Positions 19,531-27,553 of a DNA stretch of 64,000 nucleotides are shown here, piece after piece. The position numbers and the translations under genes are program-made. The notes under the pieces were generated by a model that saw nothing but the letters and a program-made list of their open reading frames with translations, did not search any database and had not been told where the DNA came from. Position 1 is the stretch's first letter, and every line of letters starts with the position of its first letter. This stretch comes from Variovorax saccharolyticus (GTDB lineage: Bacteria; Pseudomonadota; Gammaproteobacteria; Burkholderiales; Burkholderiaceae_C). The stretch is taken from positions 1 through 64,000 of the forward strand of contig NZ_JASZYT010000001.1 of the NCBI RefSeq assembly GCF_030316765.1, written 5' to 3'.

Positions 19531-19555
19531 AAAAAGCCCGGTTCCCCGGGCTTTT
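19531..19555. terminator. Bidirectional rho-independent terminator
   Basis: AAAAAGCCCGG (19531-19541), loop TTCC, then CCGGGCTTTTT form an 11-bp perfect stem including A and T tracts on both sides. It can therefore stop transcription of the BON gene (plus) and of the ferritin-like gene (minus), whose stop codon lies 27 bases further. Confidence 0.92.
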
Positions 19556-19581
19556 TCTTCGTCTTCGATCAGGCAACGGGC

Positions 19582-20124
19582 TCAGTGGCCGAGCCAGTCC
19601 TTGAGCTCGTCGGCATGTTCTTCCTCGTCGGTCAGGATCTCTTCCAGCATGCGCCGGGTGGTCGGGTCCTTGTCTCCGATGAGTGCGATCATCTGCCGGT
19701 AGGTCTCGACCGCGATGCGTTCGGCCACCAGGTTGGCGCGCACCATCGCCTGCAGATCGAGCGCGGAGTCGTAGTCCGCGTGGCTGCGGCCCTGCAGGCC
19801 CTGGGGATCGAAATCGGGCTCTCCGCCCAGTTGCACGATGCGTTCGGCAATGCGGTCCGCGTGGGCCGACTCCTCGTTGGCGTGCACCAGGAACTCGTCG
19901 GCGATCGCCGGCGAGGCCTCGCCGCTGGCGGTGAAGTAGTGGCGCTTGTAGCGCAGCACGCAGACCAGCTCGGTGGCCAGCGCATCGTTCAGCAGCTTGA
20001 CGATGTCGTCCCTCCAGGGGCCGTAGCTGGGCGTCACTGCGCCATCGTCGAGGCTCTTCGACGCTGCGTCGATGGCGCTCTGGTCCAGCGTCAGGTGTTG
20101 GCGTTCTTTGACGGCGGTGTTCAT
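19582..20124 (-). CDS. Ferritin-like (bacterioferritin/DPS-type) protein
   Basis: A 180-residue all-helical ferritin-like protein. The di-iron ligand pattern is visible: Glu in NDALATELVCVLRYKRHY, EExxH-type NEESAHADRIAER, then ERIAVETYRQMI and DEEEHADELKDW. It may store iron or detoxify peroxide in the cytosol. It starts at ATG 20124 with AAGGA upstream, overlapping the stop of the preceding gene (ATGA). It is the last gene of a five-gene minus-strand operon of envelope-stress proteins and ends at the shared terminator. Confidence 0.9.
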   Translation of the reverse strand: MNTAVKERQHLTLDQSAIDAASKSLDDGAVTPSYGPWRDDIVKLLNDALATELVCVLRYKRHYFTASGEASPAIADEFLVHANEESAHADRIAERIVQLGGEPDFDPQGLQGRSHADYDSALDLQAMVRANLVAERIAVETYRQMIALIGDKDPTTRRMLEEILTDEEEHADELKDWLGH

Positions 20125-20567
20125 GGAGGGTCCTTTCGTGGGTTGGCGCTTTTCTGCATCAGGGTGGTGACCATGTCGGCGACATCCGATGTCTTCAGGA
20201 CCGCGGCGAGCACTGCGGTGATGGAGAGCAGACGCCACGGCCTGACCAGGACCACCAGGGCCCCCGCCGCCGCTGCCGCGCCGATCAGCTTGGCCGGTTG
20301 TTCGCGTGCATAGCGCTCCAGCAACGGCCGCGCCACCTGTCCGACCGCGTTCGCAGGATGCCGGCGCCACCAGCGGCGCACCACGCCGCGAGCCACCGAG
20401 CTCCAGGCGAACTGGTCGAAGCCGCCAGGGCTGCCCGGCGGCGGTGCCACCGGGTAGAGCTCGTCCTCGGGCGGGTCGCGGCGCCGGCCCTGCAACTGGG
20501 CGACCAGCGCCCGGCGCGACTGCGCGAGCCGCTGTTGGGGCGTGGGTTCCCCCCGCTCAGCGGGCAC
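20121..20567 (-). CDS. Small membrane protein in the YqjK position
   Basis: A 148-residue protein without a clear family signature. The N-terminal half is basic and Pro-rich (LAQSRRALVAQLQGRRRDPPEDELYPVAPPPGSPGG). Two hydrophobic stretches follow near 95-130 (KLIGAAAAAGALVVLV and LLSITAVLAAVLKTSD). Its place behind YqjD-like and YqjE-like genes matches yqjK in the E. coli yqjCDEK cluster, but sequence similarity is not evident to me. It overlaps the upstream gene by 11 bases and the downstream gene by 4, which supports it as real. Confidence 0.7.
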   Translation of the reverse strand: MPAERGEPTPQQRLAQSRRALVAQLQGRRRDPPEDELYPVAPPPGSPGGFDQFAWSSVARGVVRRWWRRHPANAVGQVARPLLERYAREQPAKLIGAAAAAGALVVLVRPWRLLSITAVLAAVLKTSDVADMVTTLMQKSANPRKDPP

Positions 20568-20937
20568 GGTGCTCTCCAGCGGCGCGCAGCGCCCTCAGGT
20601 CGGCATCGAGCTGCGTGCGCACGTCGGCGAACGCGTGAAAGGGCCGGGGCCGCGCGGCGACCAGCGCCGCGATCGTCGCGATCGCGATGGCGACGCCGGG
20701 CACCGCTGCCAGCACCCAATGAAAGCTCCCGTGCAGCACGCCGAGCATCACGGCGACGCCGATCAACCCCAATGCCAGCATGGCACTGACCGCGGCCAGA
20801 ACGCCCGCGATGACCCGTGCCACCAAGCCTTCGCCTGCATCCTGGGCCTCTTGCCTGACCAGGGCGCCGTAGTTGGCGATATGTTCGGCAACCAGCTCGG
20901 GGTGGCCGAGCACCGTCGAGTAAATGGGGTGGATCAT
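20557..20937 (-). CDS. YqjE-like/phage holin family membrane protein
   Basis: A 126-residue inner-membrane protein with two adjacent transmembrane helices at about 43-66 and 70-94 (VIAGVLAAVSAMLALGLIGV and WVLAAVPGVAIAIATIAALV). They are flanked by an N-terminal amphipathic region and a charged C-terminal tail. This is the shape of the holin superfamily III/DUF1469 proteins such as E. coli YqjE. It lies behind the DUF883 gene, as in E. coli. A lytic role is unlikely; a membrane-stress or ribosome-hibernation context is inferred from YqjD literature. Confidence 0.8.
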   Translation of the reverse strand: MIHPIYSTVLGHPELVAEHIANYGALVRQEAQDAGEGLVARVIAGVLAAVSAMLALGLIGVAVMLGVLHGSFHWVLAAVPGVAIAIATIAALVAARPRPFHAFADVRTQLDADLRALRAAGEHRAR

Positions 20938-20959
20938 GGTGCTGCGGCCGAATCCCGGA

Positions 20960-21334
20960 TCAGTAGTCGTCGCGGCGGCGGCTGGCCAGCACGATCAGCG
21001 CGGTGATCGCGGCGCCGGCCGCGGCCGCCACGAGCACCGAGCGAACGGGCTGGTCGGAGATGTACTTGCCCGTCACGTCGGCGGCGGCTTCGAGGCGGCG
21101 CTGGGCGCGGGCGCTGGTGGTCGATGCGGCATCGAGGCCGCGCTGCACGGCCTGCTGCACGCGCGCCGCCAGTTGTTCCACCGCCGGCTCGGCATCGCGA
21201 CGCAGGTCGCGAACCTTCTCGCCGGCCGCGTTGACCGCGTTCTGCGCATAGGCGCGGGTCGTGTCGATGGCATCGTTGGCGGTCTGGCGCGCTTCGTCGG
21301 CGAGTTGCGAGGGAGTCTTGGTGGTCGTGTTCAT
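20960..21334 (-). CDS. DUF883 (ElaB/YqjD-like) tail-anchored protein
   Basis: A 124-residue protein with a long Ala/Arg/Glu-rich helix (SQLADEARQTANDAIDTT onward). A single C-terminal membrane segment is preceded by the family motif ISDQPVRSVLVAAAAG and followed by RRRDDY. YqjD and ElaB of E. coli are inner-membrane proteins that associate with ribosomes in stationary phase. I chose ATG 21334 because AAGGAC precedes it; a longer frame upstream adds 13 unlikely residues. It is the second gene of the five-gene operon. Confidence 0.9.
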   Translation of the reverse strand: MNTTTKTPSQLADEARQTANDAIDTTRAYAQNAVNAAGEKVRDLRRDAEPAVEQLAARVQQAVQRGLDAASTTSARAQRRLEAAADVTGKYISDQPVRSVLVAAAAGAAITALIVLASRRRDDY

Positions 21335-21383
21335 GAGTAAGTCCTTCCGGAATTGATTGCGTTGCCTGTCCATCGTAACGACG

Positions 21384-21548
21384 CTAGCGTCGTCGCATCA
21401 AGCCCGCGATGAAACTGGCGAGGGCCAGAACGAGGAAGATCACGAAGAGAATCTTCGCGATGCCCACCGCACTGGCGGCGATACCGCCGAATCCGAACAG
21501 CGCGGCGATCAAGGCGATGACCAGGAACACGACTGCGTAATGCAACAT
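21384..21548 (-). CDS. DUF1328 (YtjA-type) small membrane protein
   Basis: A 54-residue protein of two transmembrane helices, beginning [20 protein letters not shown] and continuing [19 protein letters not shown], ending in MRRR. This is the DUF1328 signature. The gene is strongly hydrophobic and usually stress-induced. AAAAGGAG lies just upstream of the ATG. It is the promoter-proximal gene of the minus-strand operon. The 168-bp gap upstream (21549-21717) shows no clear promoter to me. Confidence 0.9.
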   Translation of the reverse strand: MLHYAVVFLVIALIAALFGFGGIAASAVGIAKILFVIFLVLALASFIAGLMRRR

Positions 21549-21717
21549 GCTGACTCCTTTTCGAGGGGTGGCCTCGTTGATGTGAAAACCGGCGCGTCCG
21601 GGATCCGAACGGCTTGGCATCCACGTTAAGTGCAGCGGTGCAGGGGCCTTGTCAGCAGCAGCGGCCTGGGGGCGTAGGAGAGAACCGAAGGGAAGGGCGC
21701 GGGCGTCAGGCGGCGGT

Positions 21718-23058
21718 TCAGGCCGGCTTGGCCGGCAGGATCGCGCTCAGGCAGGTGCCCTTGCCCGGCGTGGACGACACGCTGAGCTTGCCCTTGGCGG
21801 CCTCCACCCGATGCCGCATGCCGGCCAGGCCGTGCGTCGACGGACGGGCGTGCTGGGTGTCGAAGCCCTTGCCGTTGTCGTTGACTTCGACAACCACGTG
21901 GTTCCCGTAGTTTTTCATCACGATGCTGGCCTCGGTGGCCTGCGCGTACTTGCCGATGTTGGTCAGGCTCTCCTGCACCATCCGATAGGCCGTGAGCTGG
22001 TTGTCCTCGTCGAGCTCGACCGGCTCGAGCACCATCTCGATCTCCATGCCCGAGTGCTCGGCGAATTCGCGGCCGAGGATTTCCAGCGACGCCACCAGGC
22101 CCAGGTTGGACAGCGAGGAAGGCCGCAGATCCTCGATGATGCGGCGCTTGAGTGCGATGCCGCTGTTGAGCAGTTCGTTCAGGTGCTGCAGCCGCTGTGT
22201 CGCATCGGGCGCATCGTTGAGCCTGGACTTCAGGCGCGCGACGTCGAGCTTGGCAGCCGTGAGCAGGGAGCCCAGTTCGTCGTGCAGTTCGCGCGCCAGG
22301 AAGCCGCGCTCGGCCTCCCGCACCTGCTGCAGGTGGGTCGCCAGTTCGGCCAGCGTCGCGGTGCGTTCGCGCACCTCGCCCTCGAGTGCGTTGCGCTCGC
22401 GCTGCAGTGCCTCCTGCTGGCGCTCGCCCGCGGAGCGCAGCGCATGGGTCTGACGCAGGTAGAGGTAGAAGGCCAGCAGGCCGGCGAGCGTGACGAGGGC
22501 GATGCCGATGCGGCTCAGGCGCAGCGAGTTCGCGATCTGCAGCTGGCTGCGCGCCAGTTCCTCGTTGCTGACCGCGATCAGCGAGCGGACCTGCTCGCGG
22601 ATCGCCTCCATCTCCTCGCGGCCGACATCGGTCGTGATGACGAATTTCCAGGCGTCCTCGTTGCCGCCCTGGCGCAGGCGGACGCTCATCTCCATCTCGG
22701 CGAGCTTGCGCGCGACATGCTTGGACAGCTCGCCGATCCGCGCCAGTTCGGCCGGCCGCCCGGCGTAGAGCGCCTGCAGTGTCGCCAGATGGCCGTCCAC
22801 CTGCTTGACCGCTTGATCGTAGGGTTCCCGATAGCGTGCTTCCCCTGTCAGCAGAAAGCCCCGCTGACCCGTTTCTGCATCGAGGACGTTCTGCAGCATG
22901 AGATTGAGCGTGCCGCGAGCCAACTGTGCGTCGCCGACGTCCTGGAGGGCGCGGTGCGACCGCTGATAGCCGGCCTCGTTGATGCCGATCAGCGCCAGCG
23001 CCGCCAGCGCGGCGAGCGTCAGGCCGAGCGCCATCTTGGGGAAAGCTAACCAGCGCAT
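21718..23058 (-). CDS. CHASE3-domain sensor histidine kinase (HisKA_3 type)
   Basis: A 446-residue membrane kinase. A first helix (about 8-26) leads to a periplasmic CHASE3 domain (about 30-180; note [14 protein letters not shown]). A second helix (183-201) and a coiled-coil linker follow. The dimerisation domain has the phospho-acceptor His259 in [10 protein letters not shown], and a HATPase domain carries NDNGKGFD near the end. The start ATG 23058 has GGAGA at ideal spacing. It is divergent from the NarL-type regulator 107 bases away and probably phosphorylates it. The signal sensed is unknown. Confidence 0.94.
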   Translation of the reverse strand: MRWLAFPKMALGLTLAALAALALIGINEAGYQRSHRALQDVGDAQLARGTLNLMLQNVLDAETGQRGFLLTGEARYREPYDQAVKQVDGHLATLQALYAGRPAELARIGELSKHVARKLAEMEMSVRLRQGGNEDAWKFVITTDVGREEMEAIREQVRSLIAVSNEELARSQLQIANSLRLSRIGIALVTLAGLLAFYLYLRQTHALRSAGERQQEALQRERNALEGEVRERTATLAELATHLQQVREAERGFLARELHDELGSLLTAAKLDVARLKSRLNDAPDATQRLQHLNELLNSGIALKRRIIEDLRPSSLSNLGLVASLEILGREFAEHSGMEIEMVLEPVELDEDNQLTAYRMVQESLTNIGKYAQATEASIVMKNYGNHVVVEVNDNGKGFDTQHARPSTHGLAGMRHRVEAAKGKLSVSSTPGKGTCLSAILPAKPA

Positions 23059-23165
23059 GAGGTCTCCGAGCAATGCCTGCAGATCAAATTCGGGAATAAT
23101 CGGAACCGACCAGGGACCGGCATGTTGCGACGCACAAGGCCGCGATACAACGAGGAAGGTAACAG

Positions 23166-23798
23166 ATGATCAAGATCGGAATTGTGGACGACCACGCCAT
23201 CGTGCGTTCCGGCTTGCGCCAGTTTTTCTCGGAGCACGTCGATCTGCGCGTGGTCGGCGAGGCGGCCAGCGGCCGCGAGGCCATCGAGCTGGTCCGGACC
23301 ACCGAGCTCGACGTGCTGGTGATGGATCTTTCCATGCCCGGCCAGAGCGGCATCGACGCCCTGGCGATGATCCGCGCCAAGGCGCCCGACGTCGGCATCC
23401 TGATCCTCAGCGGCTACCCCGAGGAGCACTACGCAATGAACCTGATTCGCCAGGGCGCGAGCGGCTACCTCAACAAGGAATGCGATCCGATCGAAATCGT
23501 GAACGCGATCCGCACCATCTCGCTGGGCCGGCGCTACATCACGCCGGCGGTGGCCGAGCTGCTGGCCCGACAGCTCGACCGCAAGGACGATGCCGCTCCG
23601 CACGAGCAACTGTCGGAGCGCGAGTTTCAGGTGTTCCTCAAGCTGGCCAAGGGCGAAACGGCAGGCGACATCGCCAAGACGCTGTCGCTGTCGGTGAAGA
23701 CGGTGAGCACCTACCGCACCCGCCTGATGGAAAAGATGAATCTGTCGTCGAACAGCGACCTGACCTACTACGCGCTGAAGAACAAGCTGATCGATTGA
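23166..23798 (+). CDS. NarL/FixJ family response regulator
   Basis: A 210-residue two-domain regulator. The receiver has the acidic pair Asp8/Asp9 (VDDH), phospho-acceptor Asp54 (VMDLSMPG) and Lys104 (GYLNKE). The C-terminal LuxR-type helix-turn-helix covers about 145-205 (LSEREFQVFLKLAKGETAGD, then LSVKTVSTYRTRLMEK). The ribosome site GAGGAAGG precedes the ATG. It is divergent from the CHASE3 kinase, a classic two-component arrangement. The neighbouring stress genes are plausible targets, but no binding site could be assigned. Confidence 0.95.
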   Translation: MIKIGIVDDHAIVRSGLRQFFSEHVDLRVVGEAASGREAIELVRTTELDVLVMDLSMPGQSGIDALAMIRAKAPDVGILILSGYPEEHYAMNLIRQGASGYLNKECDPIEIVNAIRTISLGRRYITPAVAELLARQLDRKDDAAPHEQLSEREFQVFLKLAKGETAGDIAKTLSLSVKTVSTYRTRLMEKMNLSSNSDLTYYALKNKLID

Positions 23799-23816
23799 GC
23801 GCGCGGGCCGCCGGCT

Positions 23817-24215
23817 TCAGTTCCGGGCGGCCTTGAGCACCGCGGCCTGCGCGATGCAGAAGTCGATCAGGCCGTCGATCTCGTTCGATTTGTCGAACAC
23901 TGCATCGACGCCGAACTGGGCGCAGCGCTTGCGGATGTCGGGCGTGGCGTAGTTGCTGAGCACCACCACCTTCTGGTCGGGCCGGCGCGACAGGCAGGCC
24001 TGCAGGACGCCCAGCCCGCTTCCCTGCTTGAGGAACAGGTCGACGATGGCCAGCTCCCATTCTTGCGCGTTGTCGACCAGCCATCGGCTCGCCTCGGCTT
24101 CGGTCTCGGCATAACCGATCGCCGAGATGCACGTGAGTTCCTCCAAGGTGCCGACGAGATTCTCTCGGATCGTGACGTTGTCTTCGACGATGTAGGTTTT
24201 CAATCTTGGGTCCAT
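23817..24215 (-). CDS. Receiver-only response regulator
   Basis: A 132-residue single receiver domain (MDPRLKTYIVEDNVTIREN). It has the acidic pair Glu11/Asp12 and phospho-acceptor Asp59 (LAIVDLFLKQGSG). It carries no output domain. I chose ATG 24215; a longer frame to about 24326 begins without domain homology. It is convergent with the NarL-type gene. It may act as a phosphate sink or protein-protein switch for the CHASE3 kinase (inference). Confidence 0.88.
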   Translation of the reverse strand: MDPRLKTYIVEDNVTIRENLVGTLEELTCISAIGYAETEAEASRWLVDNAQEWELAIVDLFLKQGSGLGVLQACLSRRPDQKVVVLSNYATPDIRKRCAQFGVDAVFDKSNEIDGLIDFCIAQAAVLKAARN

Positions 24216-24494
24216 GAGAACCGCTGCCCCCTGGCGAGCCTCGCCGGCCTGGCTTGCCCCCCAAGGAAAGCTGGCAGTTGCAATGCTACGGATTATCTGT
24301 CTGCGCGATGAAGGCGTGCAGGGCATGAAGCTGTAGGCTTGTTCTTACGATCACATGGGAATCCGGCCGTAGGTCGGCCCCCACATCCAGTGCGGCCGGT
24401 TGCCGACCCGTGCGGGCGCGGCGGGCGTTCATGCTCCAGCCAGGGCTTGGCGCGCCATTGCGCCAGCGTCACCATCGTCCACCAAGGTGCAGCA

Positions 24495-24689
24495 ATGAAC
24501 ATCGTCTGGAGCTCCGTCGCGATCACTCTCATCGCTCTTGCCGCTGGTGCGGCGGTGGCTGGCGGCGAGCCCGCCATGGCCGAACTGCGACTGGCCGAGG
24601 CGGCCAGGACCGCCGGCGTCGCAGATTTCTCCGCCGTCTGCCTGCTCGAGTCCGATCCGTCGGCGCGAGCCGCGGCGCCGATCGATTGA
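24495..24689 (+). CDS. Small hypothetical protein with N-terminal hydrophobic segment
   Basis: A possible 64-residue protein (MNIVWSSVAITLIALAAGAA...). It has one N-terminal membrane or signal segment and a short Ala/Glu-rich tail. Only a weak AGGTG stands before the ATG. It ends five bases before the AsmA gene start, which favours it being an upstream coupled frame. No family is recognised. The 279-bp gap before it (24216-24494) shows nothing I can assign. Confidence 0.4.
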   Translation: MNIVWSSVAITLIALAAGAAVAGGEPAMAELRLAEAARTAGVADFSAVCLLESDPSARAAAPID

Positions 24690-24694
24690 CTTCC

Positions 24695-26734
24695 ATGACG
24701 ACCGCGCCCGCCGTCCCCGCACTGCACGGCCGGTTCTGGCTGAAGCTGGTTGCGCTGCTGCTCGGGCTCTTCGCTGCCATCCTGCTGGTCCTCGCACTGT
24801 TTCCCTGGGACCTGCTGCGCGAGCCGCTGAACCGCTATGTCAGCGAGAAGACCGGGCGCCGCTTCGAGATCACCCGAAGGCTCGATGTTGAAGTCGGCTG
24901 GCGACAGGCGACCGTGCGCTTCGACGGCATCGAGTTCGCGAACCCCCCGTGGGCCCGCGAACCTTACCTGGTGCGTGCCGAACGAGCGGAGTTCGACCTT
25001 CGCTTCTGGCAGTTGCTGGCGCGGCGCATCGTGCTGCCGCGCCTCGTGCTGGCCCAGCCCTCCCTCGGCCTGCAGATGGAGCCGGACGGCCGCAAGACGT
25101 GGGCGCTGGGCAAGGGCAATGACGACGAGAGCACGGTGCCCACCATCGGCCTGATCCAGGTCGACGGCGGCAGTGTCGATTTCCTGGCGAAGGCGCTGGA
25201 GATCGACCTGCGTGCCCAATTCAGCTTCGACAGCCAACGCGGCGAGATGCCGCTCAGCTACCAGGTCAAGGGCCGCTACCGCGCCCAGCCGCTGACCGCG
25301 GTCGGCCGGACCGGCAACGTGCTGCAACTCAGCGCCGTCGGCCAGCCGCCCTTTCCGATCGAGATCGACCTGAAGGCCGGCCAGACCCGCCTGAAGGCGA
25401 GCGGGACGGTGGCCGAACTGGCCGACCTCGATGGACTCGATGCCCAGTTCGAGATGCGGGGCCCTGACCTGGGCCGCCTCTATCCGGCGCTGGGCATCGC
25501 GCTGCCGCAGACGCCGCCCTATGCGCTCAGCGGCAACCTGCGCAAGAACGCCGCGCTGTGGGAAGTGCGTGGCCTGAAGGGGCGCCTGGGACTGTCGGAC
25601 ATCGGCGGCGACATGCAGTTCGACAAGTCGCAGAAGGTGCCCCATCTGGGCGGCACGCTGCGCTCGCGGGTCATGGACATGGACGATCTGGGCCCGCTGA
25701 TCGGCCTGCCGCCGACCGCGCGCTCCGCCAACGCCGTCGAGGGCGTGGCGCCACCGCCGACGATCGCCCAGGTGGACAGGCGCAAGCGCAACGACCCCGC
25801 GCGCAAGGTGCTGCCCGACGCCACCCTGGACTTCGAGCGTCTGCGCGCGATGAACGCGGATGTCAGCTACACCGCCGAGCGGATCCAGAACGTGCGCGAA
25901 CTGCCGCTCGACAAGGGCAGCGTCCAGGTGAAGCTCAAAGACGGCGTACTGACCCTGGACCCTCTGGAACTCGGCGTGGCCAGCGGCAGGATCGCCGGCG
26001 CGATCCGCATCGATGCGACCCAGAATCCGGCCGACATCCGGGCCGCGCTGGACGTCCGGGCGATGCAGATCAACCGTCTGATCCCCAAGGTCGAGACGCT
26101 GAAGACCAGCTTCGGCCGACTCGACGGACGGATCAACCTGTCAGGCCGGGGCAATTCGGTGGCCAGCTGGCTCGGCGGCGCCTCGGGCGATGTCGCCGCC
26201 ATCACCGGCCGCGGCCAGTTCAGCAACCTGCTGCTGGAGTTCCTGGGCCTCGACGGCGGCGAGATCATCAAGTTCCTGCTCGAGGGCGACCACAACGTGG
26301 AGTTGCGCTGCGCGGCTGTGGCCTTCGATGTCGAGAAGGGCGTCATGAACGGCCGCAGCCTGGTCTTCGACACCAGCGACACGGTCTTCAACGGCGCCGG
26401 CAGCATCAGCCTGGCCAGCGAGAGCATGGATCTGGTGGTCAGGCAGCAGCCCAAGGACATGAGCATCCTGGCGCTGCGCACGCCGCTGCGGGTGCGCGGC
26501 AGCTTCGCCTCGCCGAAGGCGGGGGTGGAGGTTGCGCCGCTGGCGACGCGCGGCGCTGCAGCGCTGGCGCTGGCCGCGATCAATCCGCTGCTGGCGCTGG
26601 TGGCCACGGTGGAGACCGGCCCGGGCAAGGACGCCGATTGCTCCGAAGTGCTGGCCGAGGCGAAGAAGCCGTCGTCGCGCGCCGCTGCGGCTGGGGCCAC
26701 CAAAGCCCGGCAGCAGCCGGCACCCGGAAGCTAG
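24695..26734 (+). CDS. AsmA family protein
   Basis: A 679-residue protein with one N-terminal membrane helix (about 14-36, LKLVALLLGLFAAILLVLAL) and a long periplasmic beta-rich body. AsmA hallmarks include the N-terminal segment FPWDLLREPLNRYVSEKTGR and the C-terminal AsmA_2 region (GVMNGRSLVFDTSDTVFNGA, then RTPLRVRGSFASPKAG). AsmA-like proteins are thought to move phospholipids between inner and outer membranes as chorein-like bridges. It ends three bases before the convergent MoeB gene's stop. Confidence 0.92.
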   Translation: MTTAPAVPALHGRFWLKLVALLLGLFAAILLVLALFPWDLLREPLNRYVSEKTGRRFEITRRLDVEVGWRQATVRFDGIEFANPPWAREPYLVRAERAEFDLRFWQLLARRIVLPRLVLAQPSLGLQMEPDGRKTWALGKGNDDESTVPTIGLIQVDGGSVDFLAKALEIDLRAQFSFDSQRGEMPLSYQVKGRYRAQPLTAVGRTGNVLQLSAVGQPPFPIEIDLKAGQTRLKASGTVAELADLDGLDAQFEMRGPDLGRLYPALGIALPQTPPYALSGNLRKNAALWEVRGLKGRLGLSDIGGDMQFDKSQKVPHLGGTLRSRVMDMDDLGPLIGLPPTARSANAVEGVAPPPTIAQVDRRKRNDPARKVLPDATLDFERLRAMNADVSYTAERIQNVRELPLDKGSVQVKLKDGVLTLDPLELGVASGRIAGAIRIDATQNPADIRAALDVRAMQINRLIPKVETLKTSFGRLDGRINLSGRGNSVASWLGGASGDVAAITGRGQFSNLLLEFLGLDGGEIIKFLLEGDHNVELRCAAVAFDVEKGVMNGRSLVFDTSDTVFNGAGSISLASESMDLVVRQQPKDMSILALRTPLRVRGSFASPKAGVEVAPLATRGAAALALAAINPLLALVATVETGPGKDADCSEVLAEAKKPSSRAAAAGATKARQQPAPGS

Positions 26735-26737
26735 GGT

Positions 26738-27499
26738 CTAGGGTGCCGGCTGGCGATGCCCGCAGACGGAGCAGCCCGGATCGCGCGCAACGCCCAGAGA
26801 GTCGAAGGCCGTGCGGCGGCCGTCGAACATCAGCAGGCGCCCGGCCAGCGACGGCCCGATGCCGGCCAGCAGCTTCAGGGCCTCGCTGGCCTGCAGCGTG
26901 CCGATGGTGCCGACCACCGGTGCGAACACGCCCAGCACCGCGCAGCGCGTTTCCTCGAAATCGGCGTCCGGCGGGAACAGGCAGGCGTAGCAGGGCGAGG
27001 CCGCGTCGCGCGTGTCGTAGACGCTGAGCTGGCCGTCGAAGCGGATCGCGGCCCCGGCCACCAGGGGTTTGGCATGGGCGACGCAGGCGCGGTTGACGGC
27101 ATGGCGCGTGGCGAAGTTGTCGCTGCAGTCGAGCACCACGTCGGCGCCGGCGACGAGTTCGGCCAGCAGGGCGTCATCGGCCCGCAGGCGGTGCGTCTCG
27201 ATGCGGATGTCCGGGTTGATGGCCCGCATCGCCGCGGCCGCCGATTCGACCTTGGCCATGCCCACGCGGTCGGTCGTGTGCGCGATCTGGCGCTGGAGAT
27301 TGGTGAGGTCGAGCGCGTCGTCGTCGACCAGCGAGATCTGGCCGACGCCGGCCGCGGCCAAATAGAGGAGGGCGGGCGAACCCAGCCCGCCGGCACCGAT
27401 GACCAGCGCATGCCCGGCGCTCACGCGGGCCTGGCCGTCGATGCCGAATTCCTCCAGCAGGATGTGGCGCGAGTAGCGCAGCAGGTCCTGGTCTTCCAT
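26738..27499 (-). CDS. MoeB/ThiF family adenylyltransferase
   Basis: A 253-residue E1-like enzyme that adenylates the C-terminus of a sulfur-carrier protein (MoaD or ThiS). The nucleotide loop GAGGLGSPALLYLAAAG lies near 35, the catalytic DLTNLQRQ near 65, and DCSDNFATRHAVN near 128. Two zinc CxxC pairs are CYAC and CSVC. Which sulfur carrier it serves is open. A MoeB role would supply molybdopterin for the two formate dehydrogenases encoded further right. It follows the CtpA-type protease on the same strand. Confidence 0.92.
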   Translation of the reverse strand: MEDQDLLRYSRHILLEEFGIDGQARVSAGHALVIGAGGLGSPALLYLAAAGVGQISLVDDDALDLTNLQRQIAHTTDRVGMAKVESAAAAMRAINPDIRIETHRLRADDALLAELVAGADVVLDCSDNFATRHAVNRACVAHAKPLVAGAAIRFDGQLSVYDTRDAASPCYACLFPPDADFEETRCAVLGVFAPVVGTIGTLQASEALKLLAGIGPSLAGRLLMFDGRRTAFDSLGVARDPGCSVCGHRQPAP

Positions 27500-27553
27500 G
27501 CGCCGCGCGGGAACGGACCGCCGGGGAAGGCTTCAGCAGAAGCCGCCCGGGGA

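Noticed and set aside
20557-20937. Phage origin of the holin-like gene
   Set aside because: No other phage gene is near. The gene sits in the YqjD-YqjE order, so it is a chromosomal stress gene.
24216-24494. The gap before the AsmA region, inspected for RNA genes
   Set aside because: No tRNA cloverleaf, riboswitch core or terminator was recognised by eye; only scattered short hairpins as expected for GC-rich DNA.
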